DNA from: Microbacterium sp. H83
Lineage (GTDB): Bacteria > Actinomycetota > Actinomycetes > Actinomycetales > Microbacteriaceae
Reading direction: 5' to 3'
DNA: 64,000 nucleotides
Assembly (NCBI RefSeq): GCF_001650405.1
Contig: NZ_LWCU01000010.1
Location: 20,778 to 84,777, forward strand
Below, one piece after another: positions 42,429-52,200 of this stretch; the first letter of the stretch is position 1; each line of letters starts with the position of its first letter. Made by a program: the position numbers and the translations under genes. Below the pieces are notes generated by a model. The model did not search any database and was not told the origin of the DNA. It saw only the letters and a list, made by a program, of their open reading frames with translations.

Positions 42429-43835
42429 GTGAGACGTCCCCCCGCACCGCTGAGCGACCCGACCACCGATCCCGATGCGGCTCGGCCCCGCCGACGTCGG
42501 CGGAGGGTCATCGGCTGGATCAGCGCCGTCGTCGTCGCCGCGCTCGTGGCCACAGGCGTGATCGCCGTCGCGCAGCTGCAGGGCAACATCACGACCGCAC
42601 CGCTCCGAGGGGATGCCGCCGACGAGCCGGAACTCGCCGTGGGCGACCTGAACATCCTGCTGCTCGGCTCGGATTCCCGGGCTCTCGCCTCCGACGGCTT
42701 CGGGGAGGACGAGGGCGGCGAGCGCGCGGATGCGATGGTGCTGGCCCACATCTCCAGCGACAGCACCCGCATCGACGCGGTCCAGCTCCCGCGCGACACG
42801 CTGATGACGCTGCCGGCCTGCGACGACACCGGCAGCGGGGAGTTCCGCGGAGGCGAGGGGATGCTGAACTCCGCGCTGGAGTACGGGCCGGCCTGCTCGG
42901 TCGCCGCCGTCGAAGCTCTCTCCGGAGTGCGGATCGATCACTTCGTGCGGCTGGACTTCGAGGGCTTCATCGGAATGGTCGACGCCCTGGGCGGTATCGA
43001 GGTGTGCCTCCCCGAGGCGCTGCAGGACGGTCAAGCGCGACTCGACCTCCCGGCCGGACCGCAGTCCATCGGCGGGGACCAGGCGCTGGCCCTCGCCCGC
43101 ACGCGGTACGCGCTCGCCGAGGGGAGCGACATCGCCCGCCTCGGCCACCAGCAGATGGTCCTGTCGGCGATCGTGCAGAAGGCGACGAAGTCGGATGTGC
43201 TCGTGCGCCCCGACCGGCTGTACGGCTTCCTCGATGCGATCACCTCGTCGATGACGGTCGACCCCGGCCTCGGCGGTCTGACCGACCTGGCGGGACTCGC
43301 CGCTCGGGTCGCGAACGTGCCGATGAGCAGCGTGACCTTCGTGACGATGCCCACGACCGAGGCTCCGCAGGATCGGAACCGGGTCGTCGCGACCGCGGAT
43401 GCCGACGTGATCTTCCGTGCGCTCGCCGATGACGTCCCCATCGTGCTGACGACGGACGGCGCGGAACCGGATCCGACCGTCCGCACCGCGCCGGTCCGTA
43501 TCCTCAACGGCGCGGGCGTCGCAGGCCTCGCCGCGCAGGTCTCGGAGGATGCCACGGGCTTCGGCTATGCGGTGGCCGGCCTCGCCAACGCCGAGCCGGT
43601 CGACCGCACGACGATCGTCGCGGCGGACACCCCGGACGCGCAGGCGACCGCGACCGCCCTGGCGTCGGAGCTGGGCCTCGCCGTGACGGTGGAGACCGGA
43701 GACGTCGACGGGGTCGAGCTGCTCCTGGGCGCCGACTACACGGACCTCACCTCGCAGCTCCGGGCGACGCCGGCCCCGCAGCGACCGGTGGACGCGGTCA
43801 GTCGCAGCGCCGACACCGATCTCTGCGCGGCATGA
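42429..43835 (+). CDS. LytR-CpsA-Psr family wall-polymer ligase
   Basis: 468 residues from GTG 42429; no strong RBS is visible and the exact start is uncertain. An Arg-rich cytosolic tail (RPRRRRRR) and one membrane anchor (about 28-50) are followed by the LCP domain: LNILLLGSDSRA, RADAMVLAHISSDS, IDAVQLPRDTLMTLP, VDALGGIEVCLPEAL, LARTRYALAEGSDIARLGHQQ. A LytR C-terminal domain (VRILNGAGVAGLAAQV) closes it. LCP enzymes attach glycopolymers such as teichoic acids or arabinogalactan to peptidoglycan outside the cell. Confidence 0.9.
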   Translation: MRRPPAPLSDPTTDPDAARPRRRRRRVIGWISAVVVAALVATGVIAVAQLQGNITTAPLRGDAADEPELAVGDLNILLLGSDSRALASDGFGEDEGGERADAMVLAHISSDSTRIDAVQLPRDTLMTLPACDDTGSGEFRGGEGMLNSALEYGPACSVAAVEALSGVRIDHFVRLDFEGFIGMVDALGGIEVCLPEALQDGQARLDLPAGPQSIGGDQALALARTRYALAEGSDIARLGHQQMVLSAIVQKATKSDVLVRPDRLYGFLDAITSSMTVDPGLGGLTDLAGLAARVANVPMSSVTFVTMPTTEAPQDRNRVVATADADVIFRALADDVPIVLTTDGAEPDPTVRTAPVRILNGAGVAGLAAQVSEDATGFGYAVAGLANAEPVDRTTIVAADTPDAQATATALASELGLAVTVETGDVDGVELLLGADYTDLTSQLRATPAPQRPVDAVSRSADTDLCAA

Positions 43836-43836
43836 G

Positions 43837-44000
43837 GCGGTGGCGTGACGCGGGCGCGTGACGCGGAGGTGTGACGCGGTGGCGTGACTCTTGCGCCGCA
43901 TAGTGCGTCGCGAGGTCCGGATCTGAGGGACACGCCGGAGCTGCGCCAGATATAGACTTTCGTCACTTCCGACTCATCTTGCTGATATGTCAGCATTTTT
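43837..44000. promoter_or_regulatory. Tandem GTGACGCGG repeats, promoter and 5' hairpin
   Basis: After the LCP stop come four imperfect copies of GCGTGACGCGG (43843-43888). A -10-like TATAGACT stands at 43951-43958. A perfect hairpin TGCTGATATGTCAGCA (43980-43995) is followed by T5, an intrinsic-terminator shape unusual at this GC content. It lies in the presumed leader of the next gene (44063), so it may be an attenuator, or the operator of an unseen regulator. Confidence 0.45.
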
Positions 44001-44062
44001 GCGTGACCTGCTGGTCGCCCGCGACCGAGCACTCGGGTCGTGGTTCCGACCGAGGGGGTCTC

Positions 44063-45319
44063 ATGAGCGGTTCTCTGCGCCGTCCGGCGAGGTGGGCGGT
44101 CTCCGCCGTGCTCGTCGCCACCGCCGTCGTCGCGGGCGCGGTGAGCGCCGGCGCGGCGAGTGCGCAGAGCGACCCCGACACCGACGCACCCGACCCGACG
44201 CTCTCCGTCTCCCTCGCCTACGAGTTCCTCGACGCCCGCGTCGACGAGTTCTGCGACGGCGAAGGGCGCTGCCTCCCGCGGAGCTACCAGGGCGGGTTCT
44301 TCACCGACCTGCCGACCTGGGACTTCACGCCGTCGTTCGTGTACGACGACGCGCTCGTCGTCATCGCGTACACCGCTCGCGGCCTGCCCGACGACATCCG
44401 CCGCGCGCAGGCCGTCGGCGACACGCTGCTGTTCGTGCAGGACAACGACCCCATCGGCGACGGCCGGGTGCGCACGTCGTACGAGCCGAACGGCATCCGT
44501 CAGGGTCGGGTCGAGATCACGGGGCCCGGCACCTTCACGGGGAACCAGGCGTGGACGGGCATGGCGCTCGCGCGCCTGTTCCACGCGACCGGGGAGCAGA
44601 AGTACCTCGACGGCGCTCTGCGGATCGCCGAGTGGATCCAGACGAACACCGCCGACATGCAGCGGGCGCCCTTCGGGTACACCGGAGGGCAGACGGATGC
44701 GGGTGTCCCGCTCGAGTGGAAGTCGACCGAGCACAACGCCGACATCGCCGGGTTCTTCACCCAGCTCGCCGAGCTCACGGGCGACGCGGTCTGGGCGGAG
44801 CGGGCCGCGGTCGCGGCGGGCTTCGTCGCCGCGATGCAGGCCGCCGACGGGCACGTCGACACCGGCACGCTCCTCGACGGGTCGACCGTGAACACGAACC
44901 CCGTTCCTCTCGACGCCCAGACATGGACGCTCCTCGGCACCGGCGACCCGCGGTACGGCACGGCGGTCGATTGGGCGCTCGCGAACCTGATGGCGACCGA
45001 CGGACCGTACAGCGGTCCGTCGATCAGCCACGTCGACACGTCGAAGGTCTGGTTCGAAGGCAGCGGGCATCTCGCGCTGGCCCTCAAGCTGAGGGGCGGC
45101 GTCGGCGACGCCGACCGGGCGGAGGCCCTGCTCGACAGCATTCGGCTCGGGCAGCGCGACGCGCTCAACGGCGACGGCAAGGGCATCGTCGCGACGTCGA
45201 CCGACGGCCTCGACTCCGGCTTCGGCGACCTGTACTACGCGAGCCTGCACACGGGCGCGACCGCCTGGTACCTGCTGGCCTCGGCGGGCGACAACCCCTT
45301 CACCCTTCCCGCCGACTGA
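44063..45319 (+). CDS. Secreted six-hairpin-type (alpha/alpha-toroid) protein
   Basis: 418 residues from ATG 44063, preceded by GAGGGGG. The signal peptide (RRPARWAVSAVLVATAVVAGAVSAGAASA) may include a twin-arginine-like pair. The mature part repeats helix pairs: ARLFHATGEQKYLDGALRIAEWIQ, IAGFFTQLAELTGDAVWAERAAVAAGFVAAMQ and a late YASLHTGATAWYLLA, as in alpha/alpha-toroid glycosidases and epimerases. No specific GH family or catalytic residues can be assigned. It is probably an extracellular glycan-active enzyme (inference). Confidence 0.7.
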   Translation: MSGSLRRPARWAVSAVLVATAVVAGAVSAGAASAQSDPDTDAPDPTLSVSLAYEFLDARVDEFCDGEGRCLPRSYQGGFFTDLPTWDFTPSFVYDDALVVIAYTARGLPDDIRRAQAVGDTLLFVQDNDPIGDGRVRTSYEPNGIRQGRVEITGPGTFTGNQAWTGMALARLFHATGEQKYLDGALRIAEWIQTNTADMQRAPFGYTGGQTDAGVPLEWKSTEHNADIAGFFTQLAELTGDAVWAERAAVAAGFVAAMQAADGHVDTGTLLDGSTVNTNPVPLDAQTWTLLGTGDPRYGTAVDWALANLMATDGPYSGPSISHVDTSKVWFEGSGHLALALKLRGGVGDADRAEALLDSIRLGQRDALNGDGKGIVATSTDGLDSGFGDLYYASLHTGATAWYLLASAGDNPFTLPAD

Positions 45320-45376
45320 TCGGGCCTCCGGTCGGCTGATCGCGCCTCCGGTCGGCTGATCGGGCCTCCGGTCGGC
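45317..45376. repeat. Three tandem 20-bp repeats at the end of the secreted gene
   Basis: TGATCGGGCCTCCGGTCGGC recurs at 45317, 45337 (one change) and 45357. The first unit includes the stop codon, so each unit carries an in-line TGA. Confidence 0.85.
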
Positions 45377-45390
45377 TGACGGAACCGGTA

Positions 45391-45502
45391 CGGGGTCGAA
45401 AACGCATCCGCGGGAGGATGCCGGGTCGAAACCGCATCCGATTCGGACGATCCGGATGCGGAATCGACCCCGCCCGCCCGAGCGGATGCGGAATCGACCC
45501 CG
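45391..45502. terminator. Paired inverted repeats between convergent genes
   Basis: Two left arms of GGGTCGAAAACGCATCCG type (45392 and 45423) face two right arms CGGATGCGGAATCGACCC (45453 and 45483). They can form alternative hairpins between the secreted gene and purQ. The layout mirrors 38848-38926. Confidence 0.65.
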
Positions 45503-45550
45503 GATGCGCGGGCGTGCGGCTGGCGTTACGCGGCGGGCGTGCGGCCGGCG

Positions 45551-46254
<704 letters not shown>

Positions 46255-46258
<4 letters not shown>

Positions 46259-46503
46259 TCCGAGACCTCGATGCCGACGACGTCCTCGATCACGGAGTTG
46301 GAGAGCACCTCGTCGGCGATGCGGCGGGCCTCGGCGAGGACCTCCTCGGTGACCTCGCCCTCGACGGTGAGCTCGAAGCGCTTGCCGATGCGGACATCCG
46401 AGAAGCCCTCGACGCCCAGACGGGAGAACGCGCCGGACACGGCCTTCCCCTGCGGGTCGAGCAGTTCGGGCTTGGGCATGACGTCGACGACGATGGTGGG
46501 CAT
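46255..46503 (-). CDS. purS: PurS, FGAM synthase small subunit
   Basis: 82 residues from ATG 46503. Family sequence [18 protein letters not shown], then [17 protein letters not shown] and [13 protein letters not shown]. It bridges PurQ and PurL in the complex. TAGACT (46541-46546, minus strand) is a plausible -10 with a leader of about 30 bases. Confidence 0.95.
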
Positions 46504-46583
46504 GAACGGCTCCGGAAGTCGCGGGCGGACGGGCGTGCCCAGTCTACCGGCCCCGCGACCCGCCCGATCGCCGGGCGCCGACG

Positions 46584-47114
46584 TCAGGCGTGGAAGACCG
46601 TGTGCAGGTCGCCGATCGCGTCGCGGCCGCCGAGGCCGTCGATCTCGAACAGCACCGAGATGCCGACGACGTGGCTGCCGAGGCGCTCGACGAGCTCGCG
46701 GCCCGCGGCGAGCGTCCCGCCGGTCGCGAGCACGTCGTCGATGAGCAGCACGCGCGAGCCCTCGGGGAGATCGTCGTGCATCTCGATCGTCGCGGTGCCG
46801 TACTCGAGGGCGTAGTCGACGGATGCCGCCGGGCGGGGCAGCTTGCCCGCCTTGCGGATCGGGATGAGGCCCACGCCGGCGGCGATCGCTGCGGCCCCGG
46901 CGAGGATGAAACCGCGCGCCTCGATGCCGGCGACCACGTCGAACTGCCCGGCGAAGGGCTCGACGATCGCGTCGGTGGTGGCCCTCAGGGCCTCGGCGTC
47001 GGCGAGCAGCGGCGTGATGTCGCGGAAGATGATGCCGGGCTCCGGGTAGTCCGGGATGCTGCGGATCAGCGATTCGGCACGGACGAGGGCGGGGGAGAGT
47101 TCGGTGTCGGGCAC
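46584..47114 (-). CDS. apt: Apt, adenine phosphoribosyltransferase
   Basis: 176 residues from GTG 47114, chosen because TACCCT (47121-47126, minus strand) stands 6 bases before it. Motifs: SIPDYPEPGIIFRDITPLL, GIEARGFILAGAAA, the PRPP loop VLLIDDVLATGGTLAAG and a YALEYGTATIEMHDD flap. It salvages adenine to AMP. It is probably transcribed separately from purSQ, 80 bases downstream. Confidence 0.95.
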   Translation of the reverse strand: MPDTELSPALVRAESLIRSIPDYPEPGIIFRDITPLLADAEALRATTDAIVEPFAGQFDVVAGIEARGFILAGAAAIAAGVGLIPIRKAGKLPRPAASVDYALEYGTATIEMHDDLPEGSRVLLIDDVLATGGTLAAGRELVERLGSHVVGISVLFEIDGLGGRDAIGDLHTVFHA

Positions 47115-47131
47115 CGGTCAAGGGTACGCCG

Positions 47132-47222
47132 CGTTCACAACTCAGCAGAATCACCACCGGAACGCGGCTGATCGCTCTCCTGACGGGGCGCCCGCCTGAT
47201 TCTTGCTGAGAAGTGAACGGCA
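47132..47222. repeat. 91-bp palindromic element, copy 3
   Basis: Exactly 91 bases, like the two at 26712 and 26885. Ends CGTTCACAACTCAGCAGAAT and GATTCTTGCTGAGAAGTGAACG are complementary apart from few changes, and the same flanking GGCA is kept. The interior differs from copies 1 and 2. It lies between apt and the ceb promoter. Confidence 0.82.
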
Positions 47223-47241
47223 GGCCCTCGAGCCCGACCGC

Positions 47242-47299
47242 TTGACATCGATGGGAGCGCTCCCATAGAGTCGCTCATCAACGCGTGGGAGCGCTCCCA
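47242..47299 (+). promoter_or_regulatory. ceb promoter with two CebR operators
   Basis: TTGACA (47242-47247) and TAGAGT (47266-47271), spacer 18. The palindrome TGGGAGCGCTCCCA fills the spacer (47252-47265) and recurs at 47286-47299, just past the presumed start site. This is the published Streptomyces CebR box, here in two perfect copies 34 bp apart. Confidence 0.88.
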
Positions 47300-47354
47300 C
47301 GCATCCCGACAGCCCCGCACCACCACCGCACGACCCACCACAAAGGAGTGACCT

Positions 47355-48659
47355 GTGAACACACGTGCCCGCACCCGGATCCTGGCGGCAGCCGCCACCG
47401 CATCCGTCGGAGCCCTCGCCCTCGCCGGCTGTGCCGCGACCGGCGGCGACGCCGAGGGAGCCGACGGCGACATCACGCTGACCGTCACCACGTTCGGCAC
47501 CTTCGGCTACGACGACCTGTACGCCGAGTACGAGGAGGCCAACCCCGGCATCACGATCGAGGCGACCAACATCGACACCGGCGGCAACGCCCGCACCGAC
47601 GCTTTCACGAAGATCGCCGCGGGCTCGGGACTCAGCGACGTCGTCGCGATCGAGGAGGGATGGCTCGGCGCGATCATGGACGTGTCCGACACCTTCGTCG
47701 ACCTGCGCGACTACGGCATCGAGGACCGCAAGGGCGACTGGGTCGACTGGAAGTACGGACAGGCGACGGATGCCGAGGGCCGCGTCATCGGCTACGGCAC
47801 CGACATCGGCCCGAGCGGCATCTGCTACAACGGCGCCGCGTTCGAGGCCGCCGGGCTCCCGAGCGACCGCGAGTCCGTCGCGCAGCTGCTCGACGGCGAC
47901 TGGGAGAACTACTTCGCGGTCGGTGCCGACTACACGGCGAAGACCGGCAAGGCCTGGTACGACCACTCCGGCTTCGTCTGGAACGCGATGGTCAACCAGC
48001 TCGAGGAGGGCTACTACTCGGCCGACGGCGAGCTGAACGTCGAGGACAACGCCGAGCTCAAGGAGCGCTTCGAGCTGCTCGGAGCCGCGACCGAGGGCGG
48101 CCAGTCCGCCGCGCAGACCGCGTGGGACTGGAACGGCGGCAAGTCGTTCGTCGACGGCACCTTCGCGACCTTCGTCTGCCCCGGCTGGATGCTCGGCGTC
48201 GTGCAGGGTCAGGTCGAGGCCGGCGGCGGCGACGCCGAGACCGGCTGGGACTTCGCCGACGTCTTCCCCGGGGGAGCGGCGAACTGGGGTGGCGCCTTCC
48301 TGTCGATCCCCGAGAGCTCGCGGTACAAGGAGGAGGCCGCGGCCCTCGCCGACTGGCTGACGCAGCCCGAGCAGCAGGTGAAGCAGTCGGCCGCGGCCGG
48401 CAACTTCCCCTCGACGGTGGAGGCGCAGGAGACGCTCGCATCGGATGCCACGCCGAACGCGTTCTTCAACGACGCGCCGACCGGTGCGATCCTCGCCGAG
48501 CGCGCGAAGGGCGTCGTCGCGCAGTTCAAGGGCGCTGACGACTCCGTCATCCAGGAGAACGTCTTCGGTCCGGCGCTCAGCGGCCTCGACCGCGGTGAGA
48601 CCGACACCCAGGGCGCCTGGGACGAAGCGATCTCGCTGCTGAACGAACTGGTCGGCTGA
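47355..48659 (+). CDS. cebE: CebE-like cellobiose/cello-oligosaccharide-binding lipoprotein
   Basis: 434 residues from GTG 47355, with AAAGGAG upstream. Lipobox ALAGC. Family-1 sugar-binding fold: TLTVTTFGTFGYDDLYAEYEEANPG, IAAGSGLSDVVAIEEGWLGAIMD, GTDIGPSGICYNGAAFEAAGLP. The context (CebR boxes, cebFG, GH1, lacI) makes cellobiose or cellotriose the likely ligand. It lacks a linked ATPase; such systems borrow MsiK, encoded elsewhere. A hairpin follows the stop. Confidence 0.88.
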   Translation: MNTRARTRILAAAATASVGALALAGCAATGGDAEGADGDITLTVTTFGTFGYDDLYAEYEEANPGITIEATNIDTGGNARTDAFTKIAAGSGLSDVVAIEEGWLGAIMDVSDTFVDLRDYGIEDRKGDWVDWKYGQATDAEGRVIGYGTDIGPSGICYNGAAFEAAGLPSDRESVAQLLDGDWENYFAVGADYTAKTGKAWYDHSGFVWNAMVNQLEEGYYSADGELNVEDNAELKERFELLGAATEGGQSAAQTAWDWNGGKSFVDGTFATFVCPGWMLGVVQGQVEAGGGDAETGWDFADVFPGGAANWGGAFLSIPESSRYKEEAAALADWLTQPEQQVKQSAAAGNFPSTVEAQETLASDATPNAFFNDAPTGAILAERAKGVVAQFKGADDSVIQENVFGPALSGLDRGETDTQGAWDEAISLLNELVG

Positions 48660-48680
48660 CCCGCTTCCCGCAGTGGTCCA

Positions 48681-48731
48681 GGTCGCAGTTCGTGTCGCTC
48701 AGCCTCGGCTGGAGCGGCGCGAACTGCGACC
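48681..48731. repeat. Hairpin between cebE and cebF
   Basis: GGTCGCAGTTCG (48681-48692) and CGAACTGCGACC (48720-48731) pair perfectly, with more partial pairing inside. Placement after a binding-protein gene parallels the palindrome at 30734. Confidence 0.65.
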
Positions 48732-48765
48732 GGACCGCCTCTGACCCACCGACCAAGGAAGAGCC

Positions 48766-49824
48766 ATGACACTCACCGCGGAACGCCGGGACACGGCATC
48801 CGATGCGCCGCCGGCGGACGCCGCGCCCCGGCGCCCCTGGCGGAACCGCCTCTCGCGGTTCGACCAGAACGCCTCGCCCTACTTCTACATCTCGCCGTTC
48901 TTCCTGCTGTTCGGCCTCGTCGGACTCTTCCCCCTGCTGTACACGGTCTGGGTCGCGGTGCACGAGTGGGACCTGCTCAAGGGGCAGGGCGAGTTCGTCG
49001 GCACCGGCAACTTCGTCGAGATCCTCGGCGATCCGATGTTCTGGAACTCGATCGGCAACACCCTGAGCATCTTCCTGCTCTCCGCGATCCCGCAGCTGGC
49101 CGTCGCCCTCGTGATCGCGTACCTGCTCGACCGCGGCCTGCGGGCTCCGACGTTCTGGCGCATGAGCGTGCTCATCCCGTTCGTCGTCACGCCCGTGGCC
49201 GTGGCCATCATCTTCTCGAGCATCTTCAACGAGGCCGACGGTCTCGCGAACAACCTGCTGAATCTGGTGGGCATCGCCGACCAGGAGTGGAAGCACAACA
49301 CCGCGCTGTCGCATCTCGCGATCGCCGTCATGGTGAACTTCCGCTGGACCGGCTACAACGCCCTCATCCTGCTCGCGGCGATGCAGGCCGTGCCGCGCGA
49401 CCTCTACGAGTCCGCCGCGCTCGACGGCGCCGGACCTGCCCGTCGCTTCTTCTCCATCACGATCCCGACCATCCGCCCGACGCTGATCTTCGTGATCATC
49501 ACCGCGACCATCGGCGGACTGCAGATCTTCGCCGAGCCGCGACTGTTCGACGTCTCGACCGCGGGCGGCATCGGCGGCAGCGACCGGCAGTTCCAGACGA
49601 CGGTGCTGTTTCTCTGGGAGCTGGCCTTCTTCCGGCGCGACCTCGGCGAGGCATCCGCCGTCGCCATCCTGCTGTTCCTGCTCATCGTCGGCATCGGCGT
49701 GATCAACTTCCTCATCTCGCGACGGATCTCGACCGGGGACGCCCCGAAGAGCCGCGCCGCACGCCGACGCGCCCGCACCACGACCGCGTCCTCCACCATC
49801 ACGACCGAGGAGGACGCGCGATGA
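48766..49824 (+). CDS. cebF: CebF-like sugar ABC permease
   Basis: 352 residues, about six spans, after an N-terminal hydrophilic tail of about 35 residues. EAA loop YESAALDGAGPARRFFSITIPTIRPTLIF as in MalF-type permeases. A C-terminal Arg-rich tail (KSRAARRRARTT) follows the last span. It overlaps cebG by 4 bases. Confidence 0.9.
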   Translation: MTLTAERRDTASDAPPADAAPRRPWRNRLSRFDQNASPYFYISPFFLLFGLVGLFPLLYTVWVAVHEWDLLKGQGEFVGTGNFVEILGDPMFWNSIGNTLSIFLLSAIPQLAVALVIAYLLDRGLRAPTFWRMSVLIPFVVTPVAVAIIFSSIFNEADGLANNLLNLVGIADQEWKHNTALSHLAIAVMVNFRWTGYNALILLAAMQAVPRDLYESAALDGAGPARRFFSITIPTIRPTLIFVIITATIGGLQIFAEPRLFDVSTAGGIGGSDRQFQTTVLFLWELAFFRRDLGEASAVAILLFLLIVGIGVINFLISRRISTGDAPKSRAARRRARTTTASSTITTEEDAR

Positions 49825-50711
49825 CCGCCACCCAGGCGCTGAGCGTCCCCGAGAAGATCCGCCGCCGCAGCGCGGCATCCGGAGGCACCGCCGGCATCGG
49901 CAGCCGTCCCGGTTTCCTCACCTACGGTCTGCTCGCCGCCTTCATCATCGGCAGCGTGTACCCGCTGTGGTGGTCGATCGTCGTGGCGAGCGGCACGAAC
50001 GCCACCCGGGGGGAGACGCTGCCGCTGATCCCGGGAGGCAACTTCTTCGCGAACGCGGCGAAGGTCTTCGACGCGATCCCGTTCTGGCTCGCGCTCGGCA
50101 ACTCGTTCCTCATCTCGGGCATCATCACGGTCTCCGTCGTCACGTTCTCGACGCTCGCGGGCTACGCCTTCGCGAAGCTGCGCTTCACGGGACGGGACGG
50201 GCTGATGATCTTCGTGATCGCGACCATGGCGATCCCGACGCAGCTCGGCATCATCCCGCTGTTCATGCTCATGCGGGAGCTGGGGTGGACCGGCTCGATC
50301 GGCGCGGTCATCGTGCCGACCCTGGTCACGGCGTTCGGCGTGTTCTTCATGCGGCAGTACCTGGTCGACGTCATCCCCGACGAGCTCATCGAGGCGGCGC
50401 GCATGGACGGCGCGAACCAGTTCCGCACGTTCCTGACCGTCGGCATCCCGGCAGCCCGTCCGGCCATGGCGATCCTCGGCCTGTTCACCTTCATGACGGC
50501 GTGGACCGACTACCTGTGGCCGCTCATCGTGCTCTCGCCCCAGAACCCGACGCTGCAGACGGCGCTCAGCCAGCTGCAGTCGGGCTACTACATCGACTAC
50601 TCGATCGTGCTCGCCGGCGCGGTGCTCGCGACCCTCCCGCTGCTCGTCCTCTTCGTGGTGGCGGGTCGGCAGCTGGTCAGTGGCATCATGGCGGGCGCGG
50701 TGAAAGGATGA
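49821..50711 (+). CDS. cebG: CebG-like sugar ABC permease
   Basis: 296 residues from ATG 49821. MalG-type: six spans and EAA loop PDELIEAARMDGANQFRTFLTVGIPAARPAMAILG. It pairs with CebF in the membrane channel for cello-oligosaccharides. The stop is 5 bases before the chosen GH1 start. Confidence 0.9.
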   Translation: MTATQALSVPEKIRRRSAASGGTAGIGSRPGFLTYGLLAAFIIGSVYPLWWSIVVASGTNATRGETLPLIPGGNFFANAAKVFDAIPFWLALGNSFLISGIITVSVVTFSTLAGYAFAKLRFTGRDGLMIFVIATMAIPTQLGIIPLFMLMRELGWTGSIGAVIVPTLVTAFGVFFMRQYLVDVIPDELIEAARMDGANQFRTFLTVGIPAARPAMAILGLFTFMTAWTDYLWPLIVLSPQNPTLQTALSQLQSGYYIDYSIVLAGAVLATLPLLVLFVVAGRQLVSGIMAGAVKG

Positions 50712-50716
50712 CCCGT

Positions 50717-52147
50717 ATGACCCGCGCCTTCCCCGAGAACTTCCTGTTCGGCGCCGCGACAGCGGCGTACCAGATCGAAGGGGCGGCGTTCGAAGACGGA
50801 CGCACCGCGTCGATCTGGGACGCCTTCTGCCGGGTGCCCGGAGCGGTCATCGGGGGCGACGACGGCGACGTCGCGTGCGACCACTACCACCGGTACCCGC
50901 AGGACGTAGAGCTCATGAAGGACCTCGGCCTGCAGACCTACCGGTTCTCGACATCGTGGTCGCGCGTGCGTCCCGACGGGGGAGCGGTCAACGCGAAGGG
51001 CGTCGACTTCTACGAGCGCCTCGTCGACGAGCTGCTCGCCGCCGACATCCTGCCGTGGCTGACGCTGTACCACTGGGACATGCCCCAGGCGCTGCAGGAG
51101 ACCGGCGGCTGGACGAACCGCGACACCGTCAGCCGATTCCTCGAGTACGCGGGAACCATGCACGACGCTCTCGGCGACCGCGTCAATGTGTGGACGACGC
51201 TGAACGAGCCGTGGTGCTCGTCGTTCCTCTCGTACACCGGCGGCGAGCATGCCCCTGGGCACACGAGCATCGCCGAGGGCCTGCTCGCCTCGCACCACCT
51301 GCTGCTCGCGCACGGCGCGACGGTGCGCGAGCTGCGCGGACGGGATGAAAGCCTCAATCTCGGCATCACCCTCAACCACACGGTCGCCGATCCCGCCGAT
51401 CCCGCCAACCCCGCCGACCTCGACGCCGCACGCCGCGTCGACGGGCAGTTCAACCGCTGGTTCCTCGACCCGATCTACCGCGGTGTCTATCCGGACGACA
51501 TCATCCGCGACATCAGGGCGGTGGATGCCGAGGCCGTGACGCGCTTCACGGACGCCGTGCACGAGGGCGACCTGGACACGATCTCGCAGCGCATCGACAC
51601 CCAGGGGGTCAACTACTACCACGGCGACGTCGTCTCCGGTGCGGCGCCCGTCGACCCGCCGGTGAGCGGCGGTCCCGCCACGGAGCGGAAGGGACGCAGC
51701 CCGTACCCCTCGAGCGAGGGCATCCACGCCGTCGAGCGCGGGCTGCCGCGGACCGCGCAGAACTGGGAGGTCCAGCCCGAGGGGCTGACCCGTCTGCTGC
51801 AGCGGGTGTGGACGGAGTACGCCGAGCCGGCGGGCACTGTGCTCTACATGACCGAGAACGGTGCGGCGTACGACGATGCGGCGGTCGTGGAGGACGGCGA
51901 GACCCGCGTGCACGACGACGACCGCACCGAGTTCCTCCGGCTGCACCTGGGCGCCGTCCTCGACGCCGCGGATGCCGGGGTCGACGTGCGCGGCTACTTC
52001 TACTGGTCGATGTTCGACAACTTCGAGTGGGCGTGGGGGTACGACAAGCGGTTCGGCATCGTCCGCGTCGACTACGACACCCAGGAGCGGAGTCTGAAGG
52101 ACTCGGGTCGGGAGTACGCTCGCATCATCGCCGCTCGCTCTCTCTGA
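50717..52147 (+). CDS. bglC: GH1 beta-glucosidase (BglC-like)
   Basis: 476 residues. ATG 50717 is preferred over ATG 50708 because AAAGGA lies 8 bases before it. Motifs: ENFLFGAATAAYQIEGA, acid/base Glu164 in TTLNEPWCSS, nucleophile Glu380 in YMTENGAAY, and YFYWSMFDNFEWAWGYDKRFG. It hydrolyses imported cellobiose and cello-oligosaccharides to glucose in the cytosol. In Streptomyces the homologue lies next to cebEFG under CebR. The neighbour order here is the same. Confidence 0.93.
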   Translation: MTRAFPENFLFGAATAAYQIEGAAFEDGRTASIWDAFCRVPGAVIGGDDGDVACDHYHRYPQDVELMKDLGLQTYRFSTSWSRVRPDGGAVNAKGVDFYERLVDELLAADILPWLTLYHWDMPQALQETGGWTNRDTVSRFLEYAGTMHDALGDRVNVWTTLNEPWCSSFLSYTGGEHAPGHTSIAEGLLASHHLLLAHGATVRELRGRDESLNLGITLNHTVADPADPANPADLDAARRVDGQFNRWFLDPIYRGVYPDDIIRDIRAVDAEAVTRFTDAVHEGDLDTISQRIDTQGVNYYHGDVVSGAAPVDPPVSGGPATERKGRSPYPSSEGIHAVERGLPRTAQNWEVQPEGLTRLLQRVWTEYAEPAGTVLYMTENGAAYDDAAVVEDGETRVHDDDRTEFLRLHLGAVLDAADAGVDVRGYFYWSMFDNFEWAWGYDKRFGIVRVDYDTQERSLKDSGREYARIIAARSL

Positions 52148-52200
52148 GTCCGGGCGGAGCGCGGGAGCATCCGACCTCGGCGTCGGACGGAGGGAGAGCT

